64,000 bases of DNA, taken from NCBI GenBank assembly GCA_036936605.1, contig JAUPFV010000002.1, positions 247,277,305 to 247,341,304 on the forward strand, in the 5' to 3' direction. Source of the stretch: Limnanthes douglasii subsp. nivea. Lineage: Eukaryota; Streptophyta; Magnoliopsida; Brassicales; Limnanthaceae. The notes under the pieces are model-generated. The model saw only the letters and a program-made list of their open reading frames with translations, was not told where the DNA came from and did not search any database. Position numbers and translations under genes: made by a program. This document shows, piece by piece, positions 23,298 through 34,620 of the stretch (positions are counted from its first letter, which is position 1; each line of letters opens with the position of its first letter).

Positions 23298-24016
23298 GTA
23301 AGTCTGTATCAACTTTTGTTATGCACTTCACCAATAGAATCTGTGTTTTTTTTCCAACTTTTGTTAGTTCATGGGTTTTCTTAGCTCCTTGTTTTTTTTA
23401 TCAAAAATTTCAAGTTTACAGTCTTGTTTTTGTTTAGACCTTGTTGAAAACAGTTTTTTAAAAAAATTTCGAAGTCGATAGTTGGTGTTTAAAGATTTTA
23501 AAGATTTCAAGTTTACAGCTTCTCTAATGGGGTTTAAAGCTTACCTGTGTTTTTACCTGTGTTGTTGAAGACGATAGATGTATGCTACTGTTTCTTTTAG
23601 CTTTATGTTATATCTCGCGCGATTTAGCTCTTTAAGTAGTGTTCGCGATTTATTTGTTGCATAACCGTTTATCTTGCGTTATGATTGTTTTCCTGAATAA
23701 AGTCTTCTAGTAACGCGATTGAAGTTTGCCCCTGGAGAAGCTAACGCGAGTCCTATACTAGGTTGACGCTTCGCGCTGCAAATCTTTATTTTTCCTGCGC
23801 GAGTTATAAAGAAGGCAAGTTCAATCTCTATCGCGTAAGTTAATAACGTATTATATTATTCCTTGTTATCTAACGCGAATCCCATCTCGGTGTCTAGCGC
23901 GAGACAGTAGACAAGCCAACGCGAGTTACCGTATTAGCAAACATCCCGAGTCAAGCCTGCCTGACGCGATTCAGGCCAACACCCTCACCTAGCGTAATTA
24001 CGTTTTTCATTTGCAG
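23298..24016 (+). promoter_or_regulatory. 5'-UTR intron of the transposase with a CGCGA motif cluster
   Basis: The donor AGAG|GTAAGTCTG at 23298 and the acceptor TTTTCATTTGCAG|CC at 24016 define a 719-bp intron ending eight bases before the transposase ATG. Between 23610 and 23995 it holds about eleven motif copies, for example CTCGCGCGATT, TTCGCGATT, AACGCGATT, AACGCGAGT, GCGCGAGTT, AACGCGAAT, AGCGCGAGA and GACGCGATT. The splice sites are canonical; the intron itself is inferred. Confidence 0.6.
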
Positions 24017-24024
24017 CCTCCTAA

Positions 24025-26552
24025 ATGTCTAAGCAAAGAGTTTATATTTTTAAATATTTGAAGCAGACCTCAATCGTTCCTTTTAGAGCGTTTGCAAACT
24101 TTGAATCTGTCGAGAAATATATTGAAGGTAGATGGGATAATCTGGTTAAGGGTTGCTACACTATTTCCTACTCCTGTGGCGGTGAAAATTATTGCTTGTT
24201 TACTAACGAGACTGATTTCATTGGTTTAACTGTTTATCTCGATGTGGAGCGTCTGAAAAGCGTTAGCTTCTTCATAGAACAACAAGTAGTTGAAACAGAT
24301 GCGCAAGACATTGGTAAACAGCCTACCGTAAGCTTTGTAGAACCCTGTGATGATCATTTACTAAGTGGGGAGAGTAGTAATGGTTTAATCGGTTCCCAGC
24401 ATAAAAAAATACATCTTGCTACTACTGGTTGGGTGGATGCTATCACAGGAGTTGGTCATACATTCGCTGATGGTGCCTCCGGTTTGAGGTTATCTTTATG
24501 CCGCTATGCTTTAGAGCTAGGTTTTTCTTTCAAGTATATGCATAATACATCCACTAAGATCACTGCTTACTGTGTCAACAAAAAGTCAGGTTGCAAATAG
24601 CGACTGTATGCATCAATAGATTCTAGCACTGGTTTCATGATGATCAAGCGCTTTGCCAACACCCATTCATGTAGCCCGGTATTTTCCAAGAAAAAAGTAG
24701 GCAGTTGACGTCTGATTTAATTGCGGATAAAATACATGAATCAATTTGGACAAGTCATTCTTTAACAACAAAAACTATTCAGTCTTCTGTCAAACAAGAC
24801 TATGGTTTAGTTATTTCCTACCGTTTATCGTGGAATGCATTAGAGATGGCGAGGAGGGAAGTTTTTGGAGACAGTAATACTTCTTTTACGTTGCTGAATG
24901 CATATTTATCAGATTAAAAAGTAGAGATATTACTACCGATTGTCATTTGGAGGTTGGTTTAGGAAATGTCTTCAGGAGGTGTTTTGTGTCTTTCGGATCA
25001 TGCATTCAAGGCTTTCACTCATGTCGACCATTGTTGTACGTGGACGGAACCCATTTAAATAGCAAGCATGGTGGTGTCTTGCTGTCTGCAGTGGCCAAGG
25101 ACGGCAATAACGGTGTGTTTTGTACTTTCTTCTATATGTACATCTATAGTATTCAGATATAGTATGTATCGCGCGTAGCTATATTTTAAGAACCCATCAG
25201 GCGAGACAGTGTTTAGACTTTGCTTTAGTTAGTCTATCATATGTAGTGCGAGATAGTGTTTATATACGACTCTAGATACCCAATTAAGTCTTCGTAATAT
25301 CGCGTGTGATGTATTGTAATGTTACGCTAGATAGAATTTAACTGTAGTGCGAGTTAGGTATTGCGTATGACGCTAGATACGTTTACTATTATATGCCAAC
25401 CTCACGCGACATAGTTTTTAAACACCACGCGGGATAGTAGCTGTATCAAAGCAATCGCGCATAAGCCTATACATATATCGATGTATTATACACTCACCAA
25501 ACCTATTTTCATATTGCAGGTATTTTTCCAGTTGCTTTTGGTATTTTTGGTGGTGAAGATTCCGATAACTGGATGTGGTTCATGAAATGTCTTAAACCTC
25601 ATTTGTTAAACCGTCAAATCACTTTTATTTCCGACGGACATTCTGGTATTATTAATGTTGTTTCCGTTGTTTACCCAAGCTTCTTTCATGCTTACTGTAT
25701 ATATCATTTGGTTAATAATTTGAAGTCAGCTCTTGAAAACACCAACCGCGAGTATAAGAAGAAAATGTTGAAGCGATTCAAAATTTATGCTTACGCTCCA
25801 ACTTTTGAACTTTTTAATGAGAGACTTTCCAAGTTTTTAAGTAGAGCTAGTAAAAATGTTAAGGCTTTCATCGATAATTTGCCTCTCGATAAGTACGCCC
25901 AACCATTCGTCATTGGCAAACTTTATGGAGCGATGACATCATCTGTTGCCGAATCCTTTAACAATCAGATTAAAAAGTTTTGAAATTTACCGATTGTTGA
26001 AATAATAGACAAGATTAGAGTTATGCTAATGACTCAGATTTCCAGACGTTATTCAGAAGGGCTAACCTGGAACAGTTTTTATGCCCCAAATATGAGAAGC
26101 AATTAAAGGAGAATGTTCAAACGGGTCGAACGTGGGTGGTATCTAAGTCTTCTGCAGGTTCATTCGAGGTTTATTCTAACCGAGTTATGGTTGTCAATAT
26201 ACTTGATTTTAAGTGTTCATGTGGTTCATTGCAGCAAGAGTGTTTTCCATGTGCTCACTCACTGGCTGCAATAACATCCGTGAACGAAGATCCTATGACT
26301 TTGGTAGAACCATTCTATAGGGTAAGTAATTATAGATCCACCTATTCGTTTAGCATACCTGTAATAACTGACTATGGTGAAAGTTCGTCATCTAACGAAT
26401 CTGAAGGAACTGTTGTTCTACCTCCCAACGTAAAAAGGCGAGCTGGAATGCCAATGAAGAAGATGATTCCATCTAGAGGAGAAGTATCATCTACCCACTT
26501 GCGCTGTGGCCGTGCTTTAAATTTGGACACAACCGAAGGACCTGTGATATGA
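24025..26552 (+). pseudogene. mudrA-like: MuDR-type MULE transposase (broken)
   Basis: ATG 24025 starts an N-terminal domain, then the MuDR DNA-binding region (VGHTFADGASGLRLSLCRYA, about residues 145-165) up to TAG 24598, where the conserved Trp codon is expected. After a frameshift near 24700 comes the DDE core: PLLYVDGTHLNSKHGG (first Asp codon 25043-25045), LLSAVAKDGNN, GIFPVAFGIFGGEDSDNWMWF, TFISDGHSGI (second Asp 25633-25635), the CIYHLVNNL block and SSVAESFNNQIK (Glu 25951-25953), so all three catalytic residues are kept. The intron 25113-25519 joins N-N-G to I-F-P in phase 1. TGA 25981 again replaces a Trp, and a frameshift near 26060 leads to the SWIM finger CSCGSLQQECFPCAHSLAAI and an RRAGMPMKK tail with a decayed zinc knuckle. 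It would cut the element ends and insert it with a 9-bp duplication. Two stops replacing Trp and three frameshifts disable it. Confidence 0.9.
25113..25519 (+). promoter_or_regulatory. Transposase intron with motif cluster
   Basis: A 407-bp GT-AG intron. It carries TCGCGCGTA, TCGCGTGTGA, two ACGCTAGATA copies, CACGCGACAT, TCGCGCATAA and near-matches such as GTGCGAGAT and GTGCGAGTT. The flanking exons have none. Confidence 0.75.
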
Positions 26553-27637
26553 CAGTATGAGCTGCCCGTCGAAAGCTTATTTTGTTTACATATGTTTTGT
26601 TTAGTATGTCTTAATTTGATTCCACATGATTAGTATCGTTGTCATTGAATCCGCCCAAACTTTTTCAGTCGAAACCCTTTAATGGCATATTAGTTTTCTT
26701 GTCTATACCAAGTGTTATTTGTACACATCGCGTGATATGTTTCGCGTATTTCGACACGAGATGCTGTGTTACTAGATTACATCGCGCGAGTTGTTATTAA
26801 CTGTTAACGGTAATCACGTTGCCCTTTCTTTAGGTAGCGTGACATATTGATGCTATATGACGCTAAACGTGATAACTAGTTGCGAACCATGCTCTAACAA
26901 CTTACACTACGCGAGACGCACATACTATTTAACGCGAGATGTGAACGTGGTATTCGCCTAGACTCTTTCATTTTATACCCTTTAATTCCATAGAAAGTTT
27001 CATCAGAGATGGTACCCTAGCTGAAGTTTGCGTATACAACGCGTGATGTCCGAATCATGTTACGCTATATTACCCATCCCATTATTACGTCGCGCGAGAT
27101 ACTAATGTTTTATGACACAACTCGTCATCATTCTACAATTAGGTGCACTAATCAAGTCATAGCCATGATACAACGCGACACATCGCTTCCCTATTACGCT
27201 AGGCACGATTCAGTTGTTTCAGCCACCATCTATGTTCGTCTTATATCTTACGCGATTCACTGCGGACAAACACTGCGTGCCAAGTAACGCAGAATAAACT
27301 TTAATGTGTTTACTTGTAATTTTTACACTCCCCCCGCCTGAATCATGTCTGATTTCAAATGCGTGACAATTATATTTAATATCCATCTATAATGTATTCT
27401 GTTTTTCAATTGGAGGGTGTCAAAAACGCCATCAAACTATCGAAACAGAGATTGAGATCAATTGATAATTTATACGTTGCAAAAGTAACGAAGAAAGACA
27501 ACTGAAATACATTTGGATCACAGAGGGCCTACCAGTGCCCAGATACTAAACCCTAATCAAAACACAGCAAAATGAAAAAGGGTTTACAGTTTAAAGCACC
27601 AAAAAACAACAGCAGTTTCAAACAACACAACCATATT
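26553..27637. promoter_or_regulatory. Spacer between convergent genes with motif cluster
   Basis: Non-coding DNA downstream of both the transposase and the acidic-tail gene. Between 26725 and 27260 it contains about eight to thirteen motif copies, including ATCGCGCGAGTT, CTACGCGAGACG, AACGCGAGATG, GTCGCGCGAGAT, AACGCGACAC and TTACGCGATTC. An open frame at 27057-27287 is only the gap between stops. Confidence 0.7.
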
Positions 27638-29771
27638 CTAATAATCTGAAAAGTTATCCTCCTCAGATGTGTCCTCCCCATCGTCTTCCTCATCATCCAA
27701 GTCCTCGTCCGTCTCTTCATCCTCCTCTTCTTCATCCTCCTCCTCTTCATCCTCCTCGTCTGTTTCCTCCCTCCCCCAGTAATCATCATCAGATGAGTCC
27801 TTCGAAGACTTCCTAGGAGTTATATTCCTTCTGCCCCACTCCATGTTGGAATCTTCTTCCGGCCACGACAGGGAGTACTCAGAGTACTCAGAGTCAGTCA
27901 GTGAAAGAGATGGAGTGAAAGGATTCGACTCGGCGTCGGAATAGTACTCTGTCGTAGTCTCCCACTTGTAGTTGATGTCCGAGCGCCTAGAACTAACGTC
28001 GGAAAATGAACCTTCTGACCCGTGATTGCCGTCGGAGTTTGAACCGCTAATCGTCGTCTTTTGCTTTGCTATGGAAGAGAAACAGTTTTTAGAATTTGAA
28101 TAGTCTTATGGATAACCATGCAAGCAAACGCGAGACGCCTATTTAAATAATTTCTAAAACAATGGATACCCTAGTGAGCATTTAATGTACATACAATGAG
28201 TGCTTTATCTACCCTAGTCACATCATTCATTAATAAAACCAATGCAATTAGTGAAAAGACATCACATTGTCTTTTTACTAGCCATTAAGTATGACGCGAT
28301 TTAATTTTAAATTTGAATCACGACAACCAAAGCGTACTCTCTCCTCTTTGAAATTAATTCTGATTATTAACTTTTTAAATTTTTAAATTTTTAAATTTAC
28401 GATTAACCAAATAGTATATAGTTACGTGCATTATAAACAATTGAATATTTGGACTTTCCAAGATTACTAATTTTAGTTCTTCTAAATTTTAAGTTATATT
28501 AGATATTCAAAAAATAGTCCATCACCATACAATAGCACACGACATGGTTAGTTAATTCGACCACTACATCGCCATCCAGACGTTAACCCACGCGAGATGG
28601 TTCAATATGACGTGATACGTTAAGTGTAGAATACACTTGATAAAGGATAATGCACAGGACCTACTACGTGAGATTACTATATTATACCACGCTAGACGTT
28701 CATGTCCTACGACGCTAGATGTGACGCAGTTGGAGTTTGAATGTATACCGCGAGTTATTTGTAAGATATGACGCTAGACTTTGTTAAACCGTGGGACATC
28801 ACGCTAGACGTGGCTATTTTCAAACGCGGGGTACTAACGTTTTATTGGCCAAAACTCTATCGGTTGATACCCTTTACTGTCATACAACCTTTCATCTTCA
28901 AAGGGAGACTTTTTCAAGTAGGTCAAGATGTGACCAGATGCTAGCTGTGATTATCTTCTCACGCTAGATTAGTATGTCTTATAAAGTTAGATGTGAATGT
29001 CTTTAGACGCTAGATGTGAAGTTATAGTAAAGAACATACACCCCGATGTATTTGTTTCGTTTGACCCTAGGTGGTTGGTTTTAACAATGTTAAACAAACG
29101 GACACCTCGCCAAATATGGCTTTTAACAGACGCCAGATGCAAACCTTCTATTGGCCAAAACTATTAATGTAGATTAGCCCCTTCTGTTAAGCTACCTTCT
29201 ATGACGCTAGATTGATGCTTAACATCAATGAAATAACGATTCGTAACAATTTGTTGAAAATTACACTAACCAAAAAATTCATACATTCAAAATATTAACA
29301 AATATAGTCCTTCACATCCAATCTAAAGACTACTTTGTTCTTCGAATAAAGTTACAATTTAGACCAAAACCGAAAAAAGCCTTAATGAAAAAAGCATTGT
29401 TTTCATCTAACCAGTGAGCAATTAACAATTGCATCTTCTCTCTGTGCGATGGATTCCTTTAGGTATATAATCATATCTCTTAATATCCAATCATTATCTT
29501 CCCACTGCCATATGTTTGCTGCCTCTAAGCGCAAATCTAAACAAAGGTCGGAAACACGTAGCAAGGGTTCTGATTTCAGTTCGTTGTACCTTGCAGCGAT
29601 GATTTCTCGTGTTCGAACGTGGGGGCCGAAAAATCCAAGCCTCCCATAATCAATGTACATCCTGCATAACACTTGATCGAAAAAAACGTCTGCCTTTTCA
29701 TCTGAGCTTGTTCTCTTCATGTACTTCACGGTTTGAAGCAAGTGTTGGTCTTCATTGACGCACCAACTCAT
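27638..29771 (-). CDS. Unknown two-exon MULE gene with acidic C-terminal tail
   Basis: Exon 1 is 29771-29412: an uninterrupted frame of 120 codons starting MSWCVNEDQHLLQTVKYMK, with FFDQVLCRMYIDYGRLGFFG and LCLDLRLEAANIWQWEDND, predicted soluble and possibly helical. A donor CTG|GTTAGATG lies just before its TAG. Exon 2 (28063-27638) is open in the phase reached through the acceptor AGCAAAG|CAAAAG. It encodes a Ser/Asp-rich stretch (SNSDGNHGSEGSFSDVSS, TPSLSLTDSEYSEYS) and ends in a tail in which about 35 of 45 residues are Glu or Asp, then NFSDY and a stop. Together they give about 261 residues. I do not recognise the family. The location between transposase and ULP gene is where VANDAL elements keep their third gene (vanB), but no homology is claimed. 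Splicing is inferred; the 29403-29771 frame could also stand alone as 122 aa. Unlike its neighbours it shows no disabling mutation. Confidence 0.6.
28064..29411 (-). promoter_or_regulatory. Putative intron rich in CGCTAGA-type motifs
   Basis: 1,348 bp with at least eleven strict motif copies, seven of them of the CGCTAGA form (ACGCTAGACG 28690, GACGCTAGATG 28711, then about 28770, 28802, 28961, 29008 and 29204), plus GACGCGATT, CACGCGAGAT and CCGCGAGTT. Near-forms such as TACGTGAGATT look like CpG-to-TpG decay products. Confidence 0.6.
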
Positions 29772-29834
29772 ACTTATTTCCTATTTGGAGTATTTTAATT
29801 GTTTAAGTGTATACTATATGTAGTTTTGTGGAGG

Positions 29835-29843
29835 TATATATAA
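29835..29843 (-). promoter_or_regulatory. TATA box upstream of the acidic-tail gene
   Basis: TATATATAA (plus-strand reading) lies 64-72 bases upstream of the minus-strand ATG at 29771. The sequence is nearly symmetrical, so it could serve either strand, but only the minus strand has a convincing gene. Confidence 0.5.
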
Positions 29844-29939
29844 GGGGGAAATAATAGGTTGTTAAGCAGGTGGGTAATATTTTCTGGGTTAGTGTTTGGT
29901 GGGGAAATTAAAATGAAAAAAATCACTTTTGGCGGGAGT

Positions 29940-30370
29940 ATAAGATACAATCAATCACGCGTATTAACTATTGGGATTGCATTCCTAAATCGCGTGTTAG
30001 TCAGAGTCAGACAAACACTCATATCATGTGTCGCGCGGGGAGGAAGCTGCATAAGCATATTGCGCGAGTCGTTTACAAGACATAGTGATGCTTTCTTGAC
30101 TTACCTTGCGCGATATTCACACTACACACAGTCATAGATTGCTCAGTAATGCCTCTATCAACATCCTTAAAATCTTACTTACGTTACAATTATATCGCGC
30201 ATGACATACAACACACAACGCGTCTGAAATTAAAACAACGCATGCTATGCATAACATTGCACGCGAGTTACAAAAAACATGACATGCTACTTATGTGAAA
30301 CCTCAAACGCGAGTCACGTGGGGTAAAAAGTCCTACAAAACATAATGTTCTGGCGCGAGTCACGTCGTAA
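29940..30370. promoter_or_regulatory. Intergenic motif cluster between the two minus-strand genes
   Basis: About eight to eleven copies: ATCGCGTGTT, GTCGCGCGGG, TTGCGCGAGTC, TTGCGCGATAT, ATCGCGCATG, CACGCGAGTTAC, AACGCGAGTCACG and GGCGCGAGTCACG. It covers the upstream region of the acidic-tail gene and the downstream region of the ULP gene. Confidence 0.7.
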
Positions 30371-30636
30371 ATTCAATGCTACAAATCAGTTGCCCTTAAA
30401 TTAGTGTTCTTGCCAATGAGGAAGTGGTTGAAGATTTCTGCGCGTGCTCTAGTTGGCATACACTTGCTATATTTCTTGCCTATAAAGCCGTGCTGGATAA
30501 TGTCTTTCACATACTGACAGACGAACACTCCACAGTCAAGCGAATGTTTATCTTGCTGTGAGATTCCGATAGCTGCTTTAACTTTGTATCCATTCTTCAC
30601 ACGCGGTATGTATTTCTTCTTCATACAATAGTTGAG

Positions 30637-30830
30637 CTTGTCAAATAAGAAAAATGTTAGTTTCAATTTTTGAAGTTAAATGTGTACTCCTAATGCTGCG
30701 AATCAGTTTACATTAGGACGCGAGTTCCATCCTTTTACACGTGATTCGCACACACACTGACGCGAGATGTATAAGGAGCCTGCAAACAATGAATGTACAT
30801 CGTCACACAATAATGTTTCATACTACTTAC
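30637..30830 (-). promoter_or_regulatory. ULP-gene intron (194 bp) with two motifs
   Basis: Donor TTTG|GTAAGTAG and acceptor TTTGACAAG|CT. Contains GACGCGAGTTC and GACGCGAGATG. Confidence 0.7.
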
Positions 30831-32063
30831 CAAAGCATCGCTCGTTTTCCTAGTGTCGTCTAGAGTGAATTTGCTAAGAGGGGCCAGGGAATTGTAGTTT
30901 TTCGCCGAACCATTCTCCAAGTCTATTACCAACAACATCCAGTGGTTAGTACCTTTTTCATTTATGGTGCATACCAGAATGAATGCGATAAACGTGTCTT
31001 TCGCGTTCTCAAAAACTGCGTCAATAACGTTTGTAACATCTGCTTTTTTGGCTAGTAATGTCTGTAACAGAACCAGGGTACACCGTAACAATATCAAACT
31101 TCTCATCACTTCAAATGTAAATTTATTAATTAGATACTAACCGTTGCCACTCCTGAAATCTGAATAGCATTTTGTTTACAGTTGTACTCGTCATCGAGCC
31201 CTTTAAAAGGTACAGTCCAGTTTGAATCTTGAAGCAGTTTATATATCCAGGCATCGATGATCTACAGCACATAAAAAATATAGCTATATCTAGAGTAGTT
31301 GTCAATTATTTGTGTTCTATCAAGTTTATAAGCTTTACCTTGAAATCTAGCTCCCTTTCGTATGCAACGACCATTAGCTCTGTCACGCTAACACTAAGTC
31401 GGTATGCAAATTCATGTTCTGGCAAATACCATACTTCAGAGTCTAGTTGATCTTCGTTTTGTTGTATTCGAACGACTTTGCGGTATTGACGAACATCTAT
31501 TAACTTCGTAGTTGCTGTTTCTTTTTCCCAAGTTTGTTCACTATTTCCCGTCTGTTGCGTCTGTGTAAGTAAATCCCAATTTGGATTTATGTTATTCACT
31601 GACTGTAAAACAACATAAACCTGGTTAAATAACCATTCCCAAGTTACAACTCACTATATGACTGTTATCATAGTTCAGAACATACCATTGTAGGTGCATC
31701 TTGTAACAGGATTTTCGACGCACTAATGTCCCTTGACTTTCTTCCACTCGAGTGTATAGCCGCCGCCTTATCAATTTCGTCAAAAAATGATTGTGTACAT
31801 AATACGAATGCATCATCGAGGTTTGGAAGATCAAAACAATCTGCTTCCACTTCCACTGCTGGTTGTAGTGGTTCTCTTATCTCGGGTTTTGTTACTACTT
31901 CCAACTTCACTTTGCGTTGCACTTCCAACTTGGTTTGCAACTCATTTGTTGATTTTACAACAGTTCCCAATTGCACCCCGATTTCAGTTTTGGGTTTTCG
32001 AGTAACACTTGGTGTGCTGGTGACATTTCCTTTCTGTAACCTTATTTTTCTCACGTGACATAC

Positions 32064-32684
32064 CTGGAAAAAATGTAACCAACGACGCATGTTATGTTAT
32101 AAAGGGGACGTGAGTCGTGATTCATAAGGTATAACCCGCACGTTACGATTCAGATGATGCTGCATATCGCGCGGTACGAAACGGCCACATACCTGTGTGG
32201 GCTTCCATGATGCGCGAGTTACTCATCCATGGGAACATGTCTGTAGCGTAACGTCACGCAATTCAGGATCACAGGAATACATAATGCGCGAGTCGCACCA
32301 CGTGCGACACATAAGATGCTAGAAACATCCTTTGAACTCATACGGTTTCGCTACACTCGCGCGTGTCATATCAGACATTTGTCACTAGAGCGATTTACGT
32401 ATGCCATAAGGTTCCTGTATAAAGTAAATATTTCTTTATAGATCCACGTTTGAGCCCGGTTTTTGATCTTACAACATTCTCCTCCCTTACTAATAACATA
32501 ATAACTATAACATAATATTTACGGAACTTGAAAATTTAAAAACATTCCCTATTGTATTAAACAACAGTTAAAACCCATTATTTAAATCTGAAGTTTGAAA
32601 AACAACAGCGTGGCCAAATAAAAAACAAATGTACTTTAACATAGCTATAAGAAGTTGAATCTTAATAACTTAAGATCCACTTAC
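32064..32684 (-). promoter_or_regulatory. ULP-gene intron (621 bp) with motif cluster
   Basis: Donor GAAGAT|GTAAGTGG and acceptor TTTTTTCCAG|GTATG. It holds ATCGCGCGGT, TGCGCGAGTTAC, TGCGCGAGTCGC, CTCGCGCGTG and decayed forms (GACGTGAGTC, TCACGCAATTC) at 32100-32390. Confidence 0.7.
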
Positions 32685-34212
32685 ATCTTCATGTCCTTGC
32701 TCCACGGCCTTCAGTACGCTAGGGGGAGTTTCATGTGGCCCAGTTTTATTCATATCCGTTCCGCTTGATTGCTCACCAACATTTGGAATTGCCAAATCTC
32801 CTTCCGTACCTTTTGAATCAACATCACCACAAACTGTATCAACTGCAGCCTCGACGCGAGTATGTTCTCCCGTAGTCTCATTCGTAGTCCCTTTTGCATC
32901 AACATCTGTCGTTTCAGCTACAACCTTAAGAGGTTCTGCATCTATTGGTATTGGTTCAGTTGCTTTTGCCACAATAGCATTTTGCACTGCTTGCTCTTGA
33001 AACTCTTTAGCAGTTTCTGAGGTTACATCAATTGCTTCTGCTTCGATGGGTTTTGGCTCATGCTGCTCAACTTGGTCTTCAAAATCTTGTGCAGTTTCAG
33101 CCACAAGATCATTCGGTTCTTCTTCATTGGGTACAATACCAATTTCCCCCTCAGCATCCGCTCCTACTACACACACACACAGATCTCTGCCTCAACCGTG
33201 GATGGGACTGCACCGACACCCATCTCTACCTCAACTGTGGACGGGACAAGCATGTATTTGTCAACTCCCAAAACATACAAACTTTTTTTATCTACCTGCC
33301 CCTCCCCTGATGTCTCAGTAGCATCATTTGGTCATTCAGGAGCTCCAGATGCATTATCCTCCTCAACCGTTTTACATCCATTTTCTACCCCCTCGTGTGG
33401 GTCTACTTCATTGTCATCAGGTGTAGTTACCTCTACAACTACTTCTTCTATATCAAGTTTTTTCTCTCATTCTTCTATTTTTTTGAACCCATGTTTTCTC
33501 GAGACATAAACAATTATTTGAGGAACCTTATCCAGTTTTACCGATACATTGACCCCTTTCACTAGAGACTCCTCTTCTACCGAACAGAAAGGTAGCACAC
33601 AAACCTTCTCTAGTACTTCATTAACCCCAGCTTCTTCATCTTCTTCGTTACCTTTAACAGCTTGTTCTTGAAGCTTCGAAGTCAACAAAGCAACCTCCCT
33701 TTGGAGTTCTTCAATCTGTGGTGAAATTCAACAAGTATTAGGAAAATTAATGTAAATGCAATATTACAATTTAAAACCTATTGAACGACTTACTTGTCTA
33801 TTCTTTCGGGCAAGAGAAATCTTTAGCCTTTTGTTTCTACGAAGTATCTGTATTTAACACTGGTTCTCTTCTTAACAGACTTCATTTTCTTAAATAAAAT
33901 ATTACAAGCGCTTGCCTTGTAAACTTTCATCCTCTTGATCCTAGTACTTGAGCTGCTCTCTTTCTGGGGTGTATTGTTTTGCTGATCCATCCACCCCTGC
34001 AGCTGCTGCCCGTAATCCTCATCCCCTCCTTGGTAATCAACTGTACCAGATCCCTGTCCAATCTCCATCTTATTTGTTTCCGCTCCACTACAATACTTGG
34101 CCCGCTTCCCTCTTCTACGGATCACCGTTTTTTTCCTTTTTCCTGTTAACTTGCTTACAGACCCGAATGCCAGTTCTTCAGCTTCTGTCAGCTCGAGCTC
34201 TCCATCCAACAC

Positions 34213-34620
34213 CTGCAAAGCAACATTAATGTTTCAACACCAATAGCGCACATGCACGTACAAGACGCGTATTACTCGACGGAAGTTACAGTAATACACG
34301 ACTCGTATGTTGATTTATTACTCATGATGCGCGAGTCATAACATCGTCCCCTCGTCACGCGAGGCACCTTGTGCCTGCAATGTGATTTGACCCCTCCGCA
34401 ATAACCTCTAACGCGACATAGGCAGTGCATACTTTGGTGCTGGTTTTTTACCATCCTTAACACAATGCGCGCGTGTTGTACGCGATACACGTCCACTTTC
34501 GCGAATGACCCTAAATGCATCTCGCGCGCATTATAGGGAACTAATAAACATACCTCGCGATAGATTTGTGCTACGTCGCGTGAATCACAGTAACAACATA
34601 TATAAACAGCCATAAGTTAC
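34213..34620 (-). promoter_or_regulatory. ULP-gene intron (408 bp) with motif cluster
   Basis: Donor GACGAG|GTAACT and acceptor TTGCTTTGCAG|GTG. About eight copies in 340 bp: TGCGCGAGTC, CACGCGAGGC, AACGCGACAT, GTACGCGATAC, TTCGCGAATG, CTCGCGCGCA, CTCGCGATAG and GTCGCGTGAA. Confidence 0.7.

Noticed and set aside
27553..27789. Arg/Lys-rich 78-codon minus frame
   Set aside because: Shifted-frame reading of the Glu/Asp-rich exon (GAGGAA read as AGGAAG).
29859..30137. 92-codon plus-strand frame downstream of the TATATATAAG box
   Set aside because: It runs through the motif cluster and reads Arg/Ser-rich because of the CGCGAG motifs; the minus-strand gene explains the TATA box better.
33032..33509. 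Three overlapping plus-strand frames
   Set aside because: They are antisense shadows of the acidic linker exon of the ULP gene.
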